NCBI RefSeq assembly: GCF_014204985.1
Contig: NZ_JACHMP010000001.1
Span: forward strand, 6,634,001 to 6,698,000
DNA from: Streptosporangium becharense
GTDB lineage: Bacteria > Actinomycetota > Actinomycetes > Streptosporangiales > Streptosporangiaceae
Reading direction: 5' to 3'
DNA length: 64,000 nucleotides
Shown: piece after piece, positions 51,543 through 60,929 of the stretch
Numbering within the stretch: position 1 is the first letter of the stretch
Layout of the letters: every line of letters starts with the position of its first letter
Program-made: the position numbers and the translations under genes
The notes under the pieces: model-generated
Seen by the model: the letters and a program-made list of their open reading frames with translations, nothing else
Database searches by the model: none
Told to the model about the DNA's origin: nothing

Positions 51543-52643
51543 TCACAGGTACAGGCCGGTGTTCTCGGTGGCGGTGGTGAGACCCACGACGCCCTCACGC
51601 AGGGCGAACAGCTCGGCGAGGGTGGCGCCTGAGGGGGAGACGCCCTCGGAGGTGCCCAGCCAGCGGGCGGCCTCGTCGTAGGGGAGGCGGCCCACCTCGA
51701 TCTGGGCCAGACAGCGGCCGGGCCGTACCACCGCGGGATGCAGACGCGCCAGGTCCTCATTGGTGGTGATGGCGACCAGCACGTCGCGGCCCTGGCCGAG
51801 CAGTCCGTCGGTGAGATTGAGCAACCGGGACAGGCCCTGCCCGGTCGTCTCCTTGGCCCCGGCCCTGATCAGCTCGTCACAGTCCTCCAGCACCAGCAGG
51901 CGCCACTTCTTGTCGTCGTCGTCCGTGCCGACCGCGACCTCCATGAGGTAACCGGGCGAGCCGAACAGCAGTTCCGGGTCGAGTACGCAGTCGACCTGGC
52001 ACCACGACCGCCACTCGTGGGCCAGCGTCCGCAGCAGCGTCGTCTTACCGGTGCCCGGCGGGCCGTGCAGCAGGATCAGCCTGCCGTGCACGTCGGCGGG
52101 GGTGATCGACATCAGGCGGGTCAGCGGGGACTCCAGGGCCGCCGCGTAGTTGCCGCTCACCTCCCGCCACGGGGAGGCCGTGATCGGTTTCTCCGAGCGG
52201 CGGCTGCCGTGGGCTCCGTACCACCAGAAACCCATCTCGACGTGGTCGTTCTCCGGGGCCGGCTCCTCGACGTCCTTGGTGACCTCCTCGATCACCGAGC
52301 GGGCCAGCTCCTCGTCGACCGCCGTCACGATGACCGTGGCGGCGCGGTTGCGGTAGCGGATCACGCGCAGGGTCCAGCCCTCGCCGCACACCAGCCGCGC
52401 CTCCCGGCCGTCTTCGGCCGCGACCCGGACGACCTGTCCGGTGGCGGGGATCAGCGAGGCGTCGGGGCGGACCCGTTCCAGGGTCGCGGTGCGGGACCAG
52501 GGCTGGGATCCGGTGGCGAACGGCGACAGCGCCAGCGCGTCGATCACGTCGACCGCCGAGTCGCCGTCGTCGAGCCAGATGTTCATCGGGAGCTCGTCCG
52601 GACGAGGCTCGGAAGTGAAGTGGACCTCCTTGATTACGGACAT
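51543..52643 (-). CDS. AAA ATPase with DUF5925-type N-terminal domain
   Basis: 366 residues. The C-terminal half is an AAA+ module: Walker A GPPGTGKTT (194-202), Walker B LLVLEDCDE (249-257), sensor-1-like VAITTNEDLARLHPAVVRPGR (with arginine finger region). The N-terminal about 170 residues (VDVIDALALSPFATGSQPW) match the DUF5925-like domain found before such ATPases in actinobacteria. Probably a remodelling or regulatory ATPase; no partner protease motif. Start ATG 52643 (MSVIKEVHF), with GGAGG about 12 nt upstream. Convergent with the SWIM operon, so a functional link is only suggested. Confidence 0.85.
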   Translation of the reverse strand: MSVIKEVHFTSEPRPDELPMNIWLDDGDSAVDVIDALALSPFATGSQPWSRTATLERVRPDASLIPATGQVVRVAAEDGREARLVCGEGWTLRVIRYRNRAATVIVTAVDEELARSVIEEVTKDVEEPAPENDHVEMGFWWYGAHGSRRSEKPITASPWREVSGNYAAALESPLTRLMSITPADVHGRLILLHGPPGTGKTTLLRTLAHEWRSWCQVDCVLDPELLFGSPGYLMEVAVGTDDDDKKWRLLVLEDCDELIRAGAKETTGQGLSRLLNLTDGLLGQGRDVLVAITTNEDLARLHPAVVRPGRCLAQIEVGRLPYDEAARWLGTSEGVSPSGATLAELFALREGVVGLTTATENTGLYL

Positions 52644-52808
52644 GCCGGTAATGATCCTCCATGCCGCTTCCCCGGTCGACGGGTTTTGCCCCTCCGCCCG
52701 CCGGACGCGACCTCCACGGCGCGGCCGGGAAAGCCGGACGGGAGGACCGTTCCACATGCGGGTCGGGGCACCGGGCCGGGGCCGGTATCCAGTGGCTACT
52801 ATCGCGGG

Positions 52809-53237
52809 GTGACGGACGACTTCCACGCTCACGCCGGTGGTTCCCCGGACCCCGGCTCCTCCACCGGCCGCTCCCACGCCCACAGCCACGCCGTCGACGC
52901 CTTCATCGCGGCGGCCAACACGGCCGACCCGGAGCAGCGGGCCACACTGCTGAGCCGTGCCCTCGCCGCCGACGTCGTCTTCTGGGGGCCGCTCGGCCGC
53001 GGCGTCGGCCGCAAGGCCGTCGAGGACTTCATCACCGAGGTGGTGCAGGGCCACCCGACGGGCCTGACCCGGATGGTGCGCACGACCCGGGTGGATGCGC
53101 CGGACGAGTGGGCACGCTTCGGCTGGCGCTACGAGGACGCCAACGGCCGCGGCCTGCTGTCGGGGACGGACGTGGTGCACGTCACTCCCCGGGGCGACAT
53201 CGACGAGATCGTGGTCTTCGCCGGTCCGCTGGAGTGA
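52809..53237 (+). CDS. SnoaL-like / NTF2-fold protein
   Basis: 142 residues. After a His/Ser/Gly-rich N-terminal tail of about 25 residues comes a cone-shaped NTF2-like fold (AVDAFIAAANTADPEQRATLLSRALAADVVFWGPLGRGVGRKAVEDFI, then GRGLLSGTDVVHVTPRGDIDEIVVFAG). SnoaL-like proteins range from isomerases and hydrolases to plain binding proteins; no catalytic residues can be assigned. GTG 52809 is the start. Divergent from the AAA ATPase. Confidence 0.8.
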   Translation: MTDDFHAHAGGSPDPGSSTGRSHAHSHAVDAFIAAANTADPEQRATLLSRALAADVVFWGPLGRGVGRKAVEDFITEVVQGHPTGLTRMVRTTRVDAPDEWARFGWRYEDANGRGLLSGTDVVHVTPRGDIDEIVVFAGPLE

Positions 53238-53545
53238 GGCCGCGGGACTGAAGCCGGGTGGCTGAGGTCGGGTGACTGAAGCCAGGCGGCTGAGGCTGGG
53301 TGTTTGAGGCGGCGTGGTTGAGGCCGGGTGGCCAAGGCCGGGCCGCCGGCCGGGGGGCGACGCGCACGGCGCGTTTAGCGGGCGGTCCGGCGGTTAGGGG
53401 GACGCCTGTTCCACCGCCCGGCGAAGATCTGGAGCTTCGGTGCGTTCCGGTCTGTCAGTAGATCAGTTGGCGAACCACGCCATAGGGTGATGCGTCAACC
53501 ATTACGCTCCGGTAGCCCCCTATCACTCAGACAGCGGAGAGTCTC
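53238..53545. other. 308-bp spacer with short degenerate tandem repeats
   Basis: From 53241 to about 53340, five or six imperfect copies of a 16-17 bp unit (GGCTGAGGCCGGGTG and variants such as GACTGAAGCCGGGTG) follow the SnoaL-like gene. The rest, including a lower-GC patch at about 53440-53530, should carry the amidase promoter. No ORF seen. Confidence 0.6.
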
Positions 53546-54313
53546 GTGGCCATCGATCTTGTCACCCGTCGCGAGTGGGGCGCCCGCTCGCCGCGCGGCG
53601 CCTACGGGCGCCTCACCTCCACCAGAGGGGTGAAGGTCCACTACACCGGCGGTCAGGTCAGCCCCGACATCGTGAACGACCACGACAAGTGCGTGGCCCT
53701 GGTGAGATCGATCCAGAACCACCACATGGACGGCAACGGGTGGATGGACGTCGGCTACTCCATGCTGGTCTGTCCGCACCGGAAGGTCTTCGAGGGCCGC
53801 GGTCCCAACCGCGTCCCGGCGGCCAACGGGTCCGGGCTCAACAGTGCCCACTACGCGGTGCTGGGCCTCGTCGGCTCGTCCGGCCTGACCCAACCGAACG
53901 ACGACCTCCTGCACGGCATCCTGGACGCCGTCGAATACCTCCGGGACAAGGGCGGCGCGGGCAGGGAGATCAAGGGCCACCGCGACGGTTACTCCACCAG
54001 CTGCCCCGGCGAGGCCCTGTACGCGTGGGTGAGGCGGGGTGCCCCCCGTCCCGGCGGCGGAGGCGGACCCGCCGACCCGCCCCCGGCCTTCCCCGGCCGC
54101 ACGCTGGCGTACCCGCCGCTCATGAGCGGCGAGGACGTCCGCACCTGGCAGCGGCGGATGCGCGAGCGCGGCTGGAACATCGACGTCGACGGCCTCTACG
54201 GCCCCGGTTCCCGCGAGGTCTGCCGCACCTTCCAGCGGGAGAAGGGCCTGCCCGTGACCGGCGCCGTCGACCGCGCCACCTGGAACGCCGCCTGGGAGGC
54301 GCCGGTCACCTGA
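53546..54313 (+). CDS. PGRP-type N-acetylmuramoyl-L-alanine amidase with PG-binding domain
   Basis: 255 residues. Residues 1 to about 165 are an amidase_2/PGRP domain: LVTRREWGARSPRG, VHYTGG (zinc His32), QNHHMDGNGWMDVGYSMLV, HYAVLGLVG, and IKGHRDGYSTSCPG (zinc His and Cys region). It cleaves the N-acetylmuramoyl-L-alanine bond of peptidoglycan. A Pro/Gly linker leads to a PG_binding_1 domain (about 190-250: GEDVRTWQRRMRERGWNIDVDGLYGPGSREVCRTFQREKGL). No signal peptide is seen, so export may be non-classical, or it acts on internal or phage-like material. GTG 53546. Confidence 0.9.
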   Translation: MAIDLVTRREWGARSPRGAYGRLTSTRGVKVHYTGGQVSPDIVNDHDKCVALVRSIQNHHMDGNGWMDVGYSMLVCPHRKVFEGRGPNRVPAANGSGLNSAHYAVLGLVGSSGLTQPNDDLLHGILDAVEYLRDKGGAGREIKGHRDGYSTSCPGEALYAWVRRGAPRPGGGGGPADPPPAFPGRTLAYPPLMSGEDVRTWQRRMRERGWNIDVDGLYGPGSREVCRTFQREKGLPVTGAVDRATWNAAWEAPVT

Positions 54314-54533
54314 CCGGCTCGCCGTCCTCGTCCTCCGGGCCGGCGGGGCCGGCCACCGGGCAGGCCGGCGACGGCCGTCGTGCGTCCGCGGGGTCTCGTC
54401 GTGCGTCCGCGTGCCTCCACGGGGCCTCCGACGCGGGGTGCGGCCCCTACCGGCCCCCCTGTTCACCCCTCGATCGACCACTGAACGGGACCCGGGCCGG
54501 GCTCACCCGGCGGTGGCGCCTAGTATCCGGTGC

Positions 54534-56384
54534 ATGACGGTGCCGCCTGAGGAACCTCGATCACTCCCTGAGTTCCCGCCGATCACCCGTGAACGGTGGC
54601 GGGAGCTGGCACTCGGGGTCCTGCGCAAGTCCGGAGTCGAGACCGGCTCCCCCGAGGAAGCCCTGGCTTCCACCACATACGACGGTGTGACGATCGCTCC
54701 GCTCTACGACGCGTCGGACCTGCCCGGAGATCCGGGTCTTCCCGGGGCGGCTCCCTTCGTCCGGGGCTCCCGCCCCCGGGGCGGGAGCTGGGACGTCCGG
54801 CAGCGCCACGAGGCGCCCGACCCCGAGGCGGTTCTCACCGACCTGGAGAACGGCGTCACCTCCCTGTGGCTGCCCCTGGAGCCCGAGGACCTGCCCCGCG
54901 TCCTGGAACGGGTCCACCTGGAGCTGATCTCGGTCGCGCTGGACGCCGGCGGGCGGACCCGCGAGGCGGCCGGGACGCTGTTCGCGCTGGCCGCCGCCAG
55001 GGGTGTCACGGCGCTCACCGGCACCCTGGGCGCCGACGCGCTCGGCGACCCCGCGACGGCGGCCGAGCTGGCCCGGCGCTGCGCCGGGGAGTTCCCCGGG
55101 CTGCGGGCGGTCGTCGTCGACGCCACCCCCTACCATGACGCCGGCGGCGCCGACGCCGAGGAGCTCGGCTGCTCCCTGGCAGTGGGGGTCGCCGCCCTGC
55201 GGGTCCTGACCGGCGCCGGCCTGACCACGGCGGAGGCGTTCGGGCAGCTGGAGTTCCGCTACGCGGCGACCGCCGACCAGTTCCTGACCATCGCCAAGCT
55301 CCGCGCCGCCCGCAGGCTCTGGGCACGCGTCGCCGAGGTGTGCGGGGTGGGCGAGGCGCCCGGCGTGGGGCAGCGGCAGCACGCGGTGACCTCCTCGGCC
55401 ATGATGACCGCCCGTGACCCGTGGGTGAACATGCTCCGCACCACGCTCGCCTGCTTCGCCGCCGGGACGGGCGGGGCCGACGCGGTCACCGTGCAGCCCT
55501 TCGACACCCGGCTCGGGCTGCCGGACGCCTTCGCCCGCCGCATCGCGCGCAACACCCACGCGTTGCTCGTCGAGGAGGCGGGCGTCGCCCGGGTGATCGA
55601 CCCGGCCGGCGGTTCCTGGTACGTCGAGCGGCTCACCGAGGAGCTGGCGGCCAAGGCGTGGGAGTGGTTCCAGGAGATCGAACGCGCCGGGGGCATGACC
55701 GCCGCCCCGGCCGCCGGGCTCGTCGCCGGCCGGATCGCCGCGACCTGGGAGCGGCGCTCGGCCGCCATCGCCCGGCGACGTGACCCGATCACCGGGGTCA
55801 GCGAGTTCCCGAACCTCGACGAGAGGCCGCTCACCCGCCGGCCCCGCCCCGGCGGCGAGGGCGAGGGGAGCCTCCGCGCCGGGGACGTCCGCAGCGGGGC
55901 CGGGCAGGACCGGGACGTCCGCAGCGGCGCCGGGGGCGTCCACTACGCGCAGGACTTCGAGGCGCTGCGCGACCTGGCCGACGCGCAGGAACGCCGGCCG
56001 TCGGTCTTCCTGGCGACCATCGGCCCGGCCGCCGCGCACACCGCCAGGGCGTCGTTCGCCGCCAACCTGTTCCAGGCGGGCGGCATCGCCACCGTGTCGA
56101 GCGGGGCGTCGGGCGGGGCGTCCGGCGGGGCCGCCGTCGATCCAGCCGGGATCTCCGCCGCGTTCGCCGCCGCCGGCACGCCGGTCGCGTGCCTGTGCTC
56201 CAGCGACCGGTTCTACGGCGAGCACGCCGAGGCGGTGGCCGCCGCGCTGAGGAAGGCGGGGGCGAGAAAGATCTGGCTGGCGGGGAAGGGAGAGTTCGAA
56301 GGCGTGGACGCCAACCTCTACGCCGGGTGCGACGCGCTCGACGTGCTCCGGACGACCTTCGACGACCTGGGGGTGACCCGATGA
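54534..56384 (+). CDS. mutA: Methylmalonyl-CoA mutase small subunit
   Basis: 616 residues, the non-catalytic beta subunit of the heterodimeric mutase (methylmalonyl-CoA to succinyl-CoA). Family motifs: [59 protein letters not shown]. The C-terminal Rossmann-like region lacks the B12 DxHxxG motif, as expected. A 10-residue in-frame duplication ([20 protein letters not shown], about 451-470) lies in the linker, encoded by a 30-bp repeat at 55884-55943. Start ATG 54534 ([10 protein letters not shown]). Coupled to mutB by ATGA. Confidence 0.95.
   Translation: MTVPPEEPRSLPEFPPITRERWRELALGVLRKSGVETGSPEEALASTTYDGVTIAPLYDASDLPGDPGLPGAAPFVRGSRPRGGSWDVRQRHEAPDPEAVLTDLENGVTSLWLPLEPEDLPRVLERVHLELISVALDAGGRTREAAGTLFALAAARGVTALTGTLGADALGDPATAAELARRCAGEFPGLRAVVVDATPYHDAGGADAEELGCSLAVGVAALRVLTGAGLTTAEAFGQLEFRYAATADQFLTIAKLRAARRLWARVAEVCGVGEAPGVGQRQHAVTSSAMMTARDPWVNMLRTTLACFAAGTGGADAVTVQPFDTRLGLPDAFARRIARNTHALLVEEAGVARVIDPAGGSWYVERLTEELAAKAWEWFQEIERAGGMTAAPAAGLVAGRIAATWERRSAAIARRRDPITGVSEFPNLDERPLTRRPRPGGEGEGSLRAGDVRSGAGQDRDVRSGAGGVHYAQDFEALRDLADAQERRPSVFLATIGPAAAHTARASFAANLFQAGGIATVSSGASGGASGGAAVDPAGISAAFAAAGTPVACLCSSDRFYGEHAEAVAAALRKAGARKIWLAGKGEFEGVDANLYAGCDALDVLRTTFDDLGVTR
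55884..55943 (+). repeat. 30-bp in-frame duplication in mutA
   Basis: GACGTCCGCAGCGG begins at 55884 and again at 55914; the two 30-bp units encode the duplicated decapeptide in the linker of MutA. Confidence 0.9.
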
Positions 56385-58573
56385 TTCCCGACTTCTCCGA
56401 GATCGCACTCGGTCCCCGCCCCGGCACCCCGGCGGCGGGGGGGCGGGACCTGGGGGAGTGGACGCGCGCCGTCCGCGAGGCCACCGGGAACGACCCCGCG
56501 GAGCTGGTGTGGGAGACGCCCGAGGGGATCGCGGTCAAACCGCTGTACACCTCCGCCGACCTCGACGGGCTCGGCTTCCTGTCGACCTACCCGGGAGCCG
56601 CGCCGTTCCTGCGCGGGCCGTACCCGACGATGTACGTCAACCAGCCGTGGACCATCCGGCAGTACGCCGGGTTCTCCACGGCGGAGGAGTCCAACGCCTT
56701 CTACCGGCGCAACCTGGCCGCGGGACAGAAGGGCCTGTCGGTCGCCTTCGACCTGGCCACCCACCGCGGCTACGACTCCGACCACCCGCGCGTGGCCGGC
56801 GACGTCGGCATGGCGGGTGTGGCGATCGACTCGATCTATGACATGCGGCAGCTGTTCGACGGGATCCCCCTCGACCGGATGAGCGTGTCGATGACCATGA
56901 ACGGCGCGGTGCTGCCGGTGCTGGCGCTCTACGTCGTGGCCGCCGAGGAGCAGGGGGTGGCGCCCGAACAGCTGGCCGGGACCATCCAGAACGACATCCT
57001 CAAGGAGTTCATGGTCCGCAACACCTACATCTACCCGCCGGGGCCGTCGATGCGGATCATCTCCGACATCTTCGCCTACACCAGCGAGAAGATGCCGAAG
57101 TTCAACTCGATCTCGATCTCCGGCTACCACATCCAGGAAGCCGGGGCCACCTGCGACCTGGAGCTCGCCTACACCCTGGCCGACGGGGTGGAATACCTGC
57201 GGGCCGGCGTCGGAGCGGGCCTGGACGTCGACCGGTTCGCGCCGCGCCTGTCGTTCTTCTGGTGTATCGGCATGAACTTCTTCATGGAGGTCGCCAAGCT
57301 CCGCGCCGCCCGGTTGCTCTGGGCCCGGCTGGTCTCCGGGTTCGGGGCCGAGAACCCGAAGTCGCTCAGCCTGCGGACCCACTCGCAGACCTCCGGCTGG
57401 TCGCTGACCGCCCAGGACGTCTTCAACAACGTGGTGCGCACCTGCGTCGAGGCGATGGCCGCCACCCAGGGGCACACCCAGTCGCTGCACACCAACGCCC
57501 TGGACGAGGCGCTGGCCCTGCCCACCGACTTCTCCGCGCGGATCGCCCGCAACACCCAGCTGCTGCTCCAGCAGGAGTCCGGCACCTGCCGGGTCATCGA
57601 CCCCTGGGGCGGCTCCTACTATGTGGAGCGGCTCACCCACGAGCTGGCCGGGCGGGCGTGGGGGCACATCGAGGAGGTCGAGGCCGCCGGGGGCATGGCC
57701 AAGGCGATCGACGCGGGGCTGCCCAAGCTCCGCATCGAGGAGGCCGCCGCCCGCACCCAGGCGCGCATCGACTCCGGACGCCAGCCGGTCATCGGCGTCA
57801 ACAAGTACCGGCCCGACGCCGACGAGCCGATCGAGGTGCTCAAGGTCGACAACACCGCCGTCCGCGCGCAGCAGCTCGACAAGCTCCGCCGCCTGCGCGC
57901 CGAGCGCGACCCCGAGCTGGTGACCCAGGCACTGGAGGCCCTGACCAAGGGGGCGGCGGGCGACGGCAACCTGCTGGCGCTGGCGATCGAGGCCGCCCGT
58001 GCCAAGGCCACGGTGGGGGAGATCTCCGACGCGCTGGAGCGGGTGTTCGGGCGGCACGCGGGTCAGATCCGTACGATCACCGGGGTGTACCGCGAGGAGG
58101 TCGGGTCCGGCGTGGAGGAGGTCCGCGCGGCGTGCGCCGAGTTCGAGCGGCTGGAGGGCCGCCGCCCCCGGATCCTGGTCGCCAAGATGGGGCAGGACGG
58201 GCACGACCGGGGCCAGAAGGTGATCGCCACCGCCTTCGCCGACCTGGGCTTCGACGTCGACGTCGGCCCGCTGTTCCAGACGCCGGAGGAGGTCGCCCGC
58301 CAGGCTGTGGAGGCGGACGTGCACGTGGTCGGCGTCTCCTCGCTGGCCGCCGGGCACCTGACGCTGGTGCCCGCGCTCCGCGAGGCGCTCGTGGAGCAGG
58401 ACGCCGGTGACATCATGATCGTCGTCGGCGGCGTCATCCCGCCGGGGGACTTCGAGGCGTTGCGCGCCGCGGGTGCGAGCGCGATCTTCCCCCCGGGCAC
58501 CGTGATCGCCGACGCCGCCCGTGGGCTGCTGGCGGACCTGCTCACCCGGCTGGGCCATGACGCGGACGCTTGA
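56381..58573 (+). CDS. mutB: Methylmalonyl-CoA mutase large (catalytic) subunit
   Basis: 730 residues, the expected length. The substrate barrel shows [64 protein letters not shown] and [12 protein letters not shown]. The B12-binding domain has [27 protein letters not shown], with His of DGHDRG as lower cobalt ligand, and [10 protein letters not shown]. Needs adenosylcobalamin. ATG 56381 overlaps mutA's stop; meaB starts 17 nt before its end. Serves propionate, odd-chain and branched amino-acid catabolism or supply of methylmalonyl-CoA for polyketides. Confidence 0.97.
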   Translation: MIPDFSEIALGPRPGTPAAGGRDLGEWTRAVREATGNDPAELVWETPEGIAVKPLYTSADLDGLGFLSTYPGAAPFLRGPYPTMYVNQPWTIRQYAGFSTAEESNAFYRRNLAAGQKGLSVAFDLATHRGYDSDHPRVAGDVGMAGVAIDSIYDMRQLFDGIPLDRMSVSMTMNGAVLPVLALYVVAAEEQGVAPEQLAGTIQNDILKEFMVRNTYIYPPGPSMRIISDIFAYTSEKMPKFNSISISGYHIQEAGATCDLELAYTLADGVEYLRAGVGAGLDVDRFAPRLSFFWCIGMNFFMEVAKLRAARLLWARLVSGFGAENPKSLSLRTHSQTSGWSLTAQDVFNNVVRTCVEAMAATQGHTQSLHTNALDEALALPTDFSARIARNTQLLLQQESGTCRVIDPWGGSYYVERLTHELAGRAWGHIEEVEAAGGMAKAIDAGLPKLRIEEAAARTQARIDSGRQPVIGVNKYRPDADEPIEVLKVDNTAVRAQQLDKLRRLRAERDPELVTQALEALTKGAAGDGNLLALAIEAARAKATVGEISDALERVFGRHAGQIRTITGVYREEVGSGVEEVRAACAEFERLEGRRPRILVAKMGQDGHDRGQKVIATAFADLGFDVDVGPLFQTPEEVARQAVEADVHVVGVSSLAAGHLTLVPALREALVEQDAGDIMIVVGGVIPPGDFEALRAAGASAIFPPGTVIADAARGLLADLLTRLGHDADA

Positions 58574-59537
58574 CGACTACGTCCGGGGCGTGAAGGAGGG
58601 CTCCCGGGCGTGGGTCGCGCGGGCGATCACGCTGGTGGAGTCCTCCCGGCCCGACCACCGGGAGCTGGCCCGGCGGTTGCTGGCCGAACTCACCCCCTAC
58701 ACCGGAACCGCCCGCAGGGTCGGTGTCACCGGGGTGCCGGGCGTGGGAAAGTCGACGTTCATCGACGCGCTCGGCGTGCGGCTGACCGGCGAGGGGCACC
58801 GGGTGGCGGTGCTCGCCGTCGACCCGTCCTCCACCCGCACCGGCGGCAGCATCCTGGGCGACAAGACCAGGATGGCCCGCCTGGCGGTCGATCCGGGCGC
58901 CTTCATCCGGCCCTCGCCCACCTCGGGCACGCTGGGCGGCGTCACCAGGGCGACCCGCGAGGCGATGGTCGTGGTCGAGGCGGCGGGGTACGACGTGGTG
59001 CTGGTGGAGACCGTCGGGGTGGGCCAGTCCGAGACGGCCGTCGCCGACATGGTCGACACCTTCCTGCTGCTCACCTTGGCCAGGACCGGCGACCAGCTCC
59101 AGGGCATCAAGAAGGGCGTGCTGGAGCTGGCCGACGTGATCGCGATCAACAAGGCCGACGGGGCGGAGGGCAGCACCCACGAGCTGGACGCCCGCAGGGC
59201 CGCCCGGGAGCTCGCCGGGGCGCTCCGCCTGCTGGGCGCCGAGCGCACTCCGCCGGTGCTGACCTGCAGCGGGATGACCGGGAAGGGTCTTGAGGAGCTC
59301 TGGCGGCAGATCGTCTGCCACCGTGACACCCTGGAGGCTTCCGGTGAGCTCGCCGAGCGGCGCCGCCTCCAGCAGGTCCGCTGGACCTGGGAGATGATCA
59401 CCGATCGGTTGCTGGTGCGCTTCCGCGGTCATCCCGGGGTCGCCGCGATCACCGCCGAGGTGGAACGCCAGGTTCGGGAGGGGACCCTCCCCCCGTCCCT
59501 CGCGGCCGAGCGACTGCTGGACGCCTTCACCCGCTGA
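58557..59537 (+). CDS. meaB: MeaB/ArgK-type G-protein chaperone of methylmalonyl-CoA mutase
   Basis: 326 residues of the G3E GTPase family. Walker [28 protein letters not shown], the switch region [10 protein letters not shown] and the base-recognition NKAD are all present. It loads intact adenosylcobalamin into the mutase and protects it from inactivation. ATG 58557 lies inside the end of mutB (17-nt overlap), confirming joint expression. The operon ends here, 235 bp before the UMP kinase gene. Confidence 0.95.
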   Translation: MTRTLDDYVRGVKEGSRAWVARAITLVESSRPDHRELARRLLAELTPYTGTARRVGVTGVPGVGKSTFIDALGVRLTGEGHRVAVLAVDPSSTRTGGSILGDKTRMARLAVDPGAFIRPSPTSGTLGGVTRATREAMVVVEAAGYDVVLVETVGVGQSETAVADMVDTFLLLTLARTGDQLQGIKKGVLELADVIAINKADGAEGSTHELDARRAARELAGALRLLGAERTPPVLTCSGMTGKGLEELWRQIVCHRDTLEASGELAERRRLQQVRWTWEMITDRLLVRFRGHPGVAAITAEVERQVREGTLPPSLAAERLLDAFTR

Positions 59538-59772
59538 GCGCCGCCCTGCCCGCCTTTCCCGCCTTCCCGCCTTCCCGCCGTTCGCCTCCTCGTCCCCTCC
59601 TCGACCGCCGGCGGCCCGTCCCGCCCCCGCCGGTTCCCGCGCTGGTCGCCCGCGGGCCGCGGGCCGCGTGGCGCGCTGGTGTGCCACGCCCCGGCGTTCC
59701 CGGGCGGCGGGCCGGTGCGCGCCTATCCTTGCCGGGACGCACCGGCCATGTCATCCGAGGTGAGGAGCGGTC

Positions 59773-60510
59773 ATGAGGTACAAGCGGGTCGTCATCAAGC
59801 TCAGCGGGCGGGCGATCGCGGGGGAGGACGACTACGGGTTCAGCGCGGCGGCCCTCGCGCATCTGGCGGCCGAGGTGGTCGGGGTCCGCAGGATGGGGGT
59901 GGAGATCGCCGTGGTGGTCGGCGGCGGCAACGTGTTCCGGGGGGACAGATCCGGCGCCTGGGGCATCGACCGGGTCGAGGCGGACAACATCGGGATGATG
60001 GCCACCGTGATCAACAGCCTGCTCCTGCGAGGGAAGCTCAACGCCCTGGGGGAGGAGGACGTGCGGGTGATGACCGCCGTGCCCATCGACACGGTCGCCG
60101 AGCCCTTCATCCGGCTGCGCGCGGTCCATCACCTGGAGAAGGGGGCGATGCTCATCCTCTCGGGCGGCATCGGGCAGCCGTTCCTGACGACCGACTACCC
60201 CAGCGTCCAGCGCGCGCTCGAACTCGGCGCCGACGGGTTGCTGGTCGCCAAGCACGGGGTCGACGGCGTCTACGACGGAGACCCCCGGGTCGACCCCGCC
60301 GCGCGCCGGTTCGAGAGGCTCACCTACGACGACGTGCTCCACCGCCGGCTCCGGGTGATGGACCAGTCGGCCTTCATCCTGGCCAGGGACCACGGGATGC
60401 CGTTGCACGTCCTCGACATCGAACGGCCGGGGCTCATGGCGGCGATCTGCCGGGGGGAGCATCACGGCACCGTCATCGGCGGGGACGTCAAGGAGTCGGT
60501 CTACGTCTGA
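59773..60510 (+). CDS. pyrH: UMP kinase paralogue (PyrH-like amino-acid kinase family)
   Basis: 245 residues. Typical PyrH features: YKRVVIKLSGRAIAG, VVVGGGNVFRGD, DNIGMMATVINSLLLR, LLVAKHGVDGVYDGDP and the C-terminal HGTVIGG. The conserved GTGNPFFTTDTAA phosphate loop is altered to GIGQPFLTTDYPS. Essential pyrH genes sit next to tsf/frr; here neither is present, so this is probably a second, specialised copy. It is the last gene before the terpene cluster. Start ATG 59773, with GAGGAGCGGTC before it. May phosphorylate UMP or a related nucleotide. Confidence 0.85.
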   Translation: MRYKRVVIKLSGRAIAGEDDYGFSAAALAHLAAEVVGVRRMGVEIAVVVGGGNVFRGDRSGAWGIDRVEADNIGMMATVINSLLLRGKLNALGEEDVRVMTAVPIDTVAEPFIRLRAVHHLEKGAMLILSGGIGQPFLTTDYPSVQRALELGADGLLVAKHGVDGVYDGDPRVDPAARRFERLTYDDVLHRRLRVMDQSAFILARDHGMPLHVLDIERPGLMAAICRGEHHGTVIGGDVKESVYV

Positions 60511-60929
60511 GGGCACGGCATCCGGCGGCGATGGACACTCGTGAGGTTTTCCTCACTCACCGTCACGACGACTGGCGCGGTCAAACCATGTCATGATTCC
60601 GTGTGGCATTTTTCGGATTAATGATACCTTTCGTCCGATTAGCGGAAAATAATGTTTGATGCGACCTTGATCGCCCCTAGTCGATCATGTGATAATTCAC
60701 GCCGAGAGTTACGAATGCCGCAATAAACATCTTTTACTGGTGTGCTGCGCGAAAAGTGCGTGGTGAGGTGCGGGAAGGCGGGCGACGCCCGGCCGGGGGC
60801 TTTTCCCGCGGGGAAACGTCCACCACCCGGTGGCCCGTCTCCGGGCCGCGCCGCACCGTCCGCGTGCCCCGTGACGCGCGGCCGCCACGCTGCGCGCGTT
60901 CACCGGACGCTAGGTGGGAGAGCAGGCCG
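60511..60929 (+). promoter_or_regulatory. 419-bp AT-rich promoter region of the terpene cluster
   Basis: GTGAGG TTTT CCTCAC (60541-60556) forms a small hairpin after pyrH. From about 60590 to 60740 the sequence is markedly AT-rich (GGATTAATGATACC, GAAAATAATGTTTG, GATAATTCACG), with GATCG...CGATC around 60670-60687. This is unlike the neighbourhood, suits an Lsr2-silenced cluster promoter, and gives several possible -10 elements. No ORF with a ribosome binding site seen before the P450. Confidence 0.5.

Noticed and set aside
56318..58558. 746-residue minus-strand ORF opposite mutB
   Set aside because: It is a GC-skew shadow of a confidently identified mutB; rich in Gly/Arg/His/Asp and with no domain.
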